The position numbers and the translations under genes were made by a program. From Luscinia megarhynchos (taxonomy: Eukaryota; Chordata; Aves; Passeriformes; Turdidae): DNA of 64,000 nt. The stretch lies in contig CM067592.1 of assembly GCA_034336665.1 (NCBI GenBank), positions 56,100,473-56,164,472 on the forward strand, written 5' to 3'. Positions 62,561 through 64,000 of the stretch are shown piece by piece (position 1 is the stretch's first letter; every line of letters starts with the position of its first letter). Below the pieces are notes generated by a model that was not told the DNA's origin, ran no database searches, and saw only the letters and a list, made by a program, of their open reading frames with translations.

Positions 62561-64000
62561 TTTGAAACTTTTGAGACTTGGTGTTTCTTTTTGTACTAGC
62601 TTTCCACTTTGAAGGGCCATTCCAGCTCTGTTATACTTTTTTCTTCTGATACTTTATTTTGTTCTGCTTGTTCCTCTAATTAGTCAGCAATGGCTTACCT
62701 GCCTGCTAACACAGGATTCAACTCAGCAATCTTAAAGGAATTTCACGTATCAGTTGTATGGCTATGATTTATTCTTTGGGGAGAAAAAATTTGGAACTGG
62801 TAAAAATCACACATTTCCCAACCTTTAAAAAATAAGCTGCAAGACCACCAGTTGGTGACAGCTTTGCATATCCTGCTTAGTCCTGTTGGGGGGCACTGGT
62901 AAGGGGAAAACACTCCACTGAGCGCCCCATCATGAAAATCAGGCTTGGGTTACACTGTGACTAAATGCATGGTCCTTGCATGCCGAAATACATCCCGTCT
63001 AATTGACATGGAAACAGCTTCTGCCTTGGTATTTAGGGCATAGCACAGCTTCTAGTGCAGGCTTGGTTTCCAGAATAGAGCACATTCTTTTCTACCATGC
63101 ATGTTAATGCATTGTCCTTCTTCCTTCTCCTAATAGCCCGTGAGATTTGAACTTGGAGTCAGCTAAGTAGGGGCTTTGTGAAGCACAAAAGAACACCAGG
63201 TTTTTATCACACCATGGCTGTAAAAAGAGCTGTTCAACCATTCAGTTGCTGCTCCTATTGTGCAGCTGTTATTCTGCTGCTGAGAACATCTTGCTGTCGA
63301 CACTGAAGTAGTACCTGCAGGAAACACTGACACATTGAGCTTTTCAGGAGATGCTGGGCTTGGGGATCTGCCAGATCCTTGTGTGGACAGCTGAGGTATT
63401 TTCTCTGCCTGTACCTTTCCCATTACAATACATGTAAATACGTAACAATTTTTGTCTACTCGCCAGCATCTGTTCTGTGATTTTTGCTTTATGACTCTTT
63501 TCCCAGCATGATGAAGGTCCATGTTTCTTGCCTTCCAAAATCATCTCTTCAAAGCTGGCAGTGAGGCTGTGATGGACAATGTGCTGTCTGCATCACTGTC
63601 AGGGTGTGTGGGTCTCTCAAACAATGGCTCTTTCTTTGCTGAGCTGATGGCTGGTATCTGGTCAGCCTCATCTATTTAAAGTCAGCCGAGCTGGGATGGA
63701 AGTGCTAGCCGAGGGGGTGCTTTGTTTGCTTATGAGTTACAGGAAATTCAACTGTTTCAAATTAAGCACAAACAACTGTGTCAGGGCAGGGTCGAGGAAG
63801 TGTCTGAAATCCACAAGGGAGGGGTCAGAGATAAGCTAAGCGTCATTCATCCTTCATCCCTAAGGGTGCAATTCCCACTGCAGTTCAGAGCTAAAATTCT
63901 TCTTAGTAATTAATGCAAAAGGCTGTATTTTTAGCCTGACATCCTAAAGAAACAAGGCTTGTGTGAGCACATTGTCTGTGTTTAGGTGATTGTCAGCTCC

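Larger units (their letters stand above)
49981..64000. other. Non-coding region, no gene recognised
   Basis: AT-rich to moderate composition with short unrecognisable frames. Slightly GC-richer sections lie at about 50990-52270, 56590-57010 and 59150-59410. A direct duplication of GTGTATGTTACATAG lies at 53806-53820 and 53821-53835. Exon-like minus-strand frames at about 54561-54757, 57205-57450 and 62176-62400 lack convincing splice sites at one or both ends. Confidence 0.5.

Overview
This 64 kb window reads as vertebrate nuclear DNA, most likely from a bird. Three things point that way. There is one clear CR1 LINE fragment, minus-strand, at about 42.54-42.74 kb. No mammalian SINEs are visible and recognisable interspersed repeats are scarce. 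Simple repeats are many, in an AT-rich single-copy background. CR1 also occurs in turtles and crocodilians, so 'bird' is probable rather than proven; the frequent A/C-rich (A)nCC tracts would suit a songbird.

I could not identify any protein-coding gene. Nearly all open frames are short chance frames, frames running through microsatellites, or overlapping frames on both strands of GC-rich DNA. The strongest gene evidence is a long CpG island (about 31.9-35.6 kb) with Sp1-type GC boxes near 32.94-33.02 kb. It probably holds the promoter and non-coding first exon of a transcript whose other exons are outside the window or not recognisable. A second, smaller CpG island lies at 45.6-46.0 kb. Just beyond it, on the minus strand, a 79-codon frame (46679-46918) follows a good acceptor-like sequence and may be a terminal coding exon; this is weak.

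Layout. 1-10 kb: AT-rich non-coding DNA with a duplicated hairpin and a 27-base A tract. 10.0-10.8 kb: a 757 bp GGAA-type purine tract. 10.8-22.9 kb: AT-rich DNA with isolated GC-rich patches and a TGTGC pentamer repeat. 22.9-23.3 kb: a CTTT tract. 23.3-31.9 kb: AT-rich DNA with a GT repeat. 31.9-35.6 kb: the main CpG island, with a 49 bp minisatellite and other tandem duplications. 35.6-45.5 kb: intron-like or intergenic DNA with a TG repeat, a TTTG tract and the CR1 fragment. 45.6-50.0 kb: the second CpG island with an octamer repeat, the candidate exon, and GAGAA and GGAGA purine tracts. 50-64 kb: mostly unannotated DNA with two possible poly(A) sites and A/C-rich tracts.

No operon, CRISPR array, tRNA, rRNA, intact transposon or viral element was found. 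The most unusual content is the set of four long polypurine/polypyrimidine tracts (about 1.6 kb in total) and the tandem repeats inside the two CpG islands.
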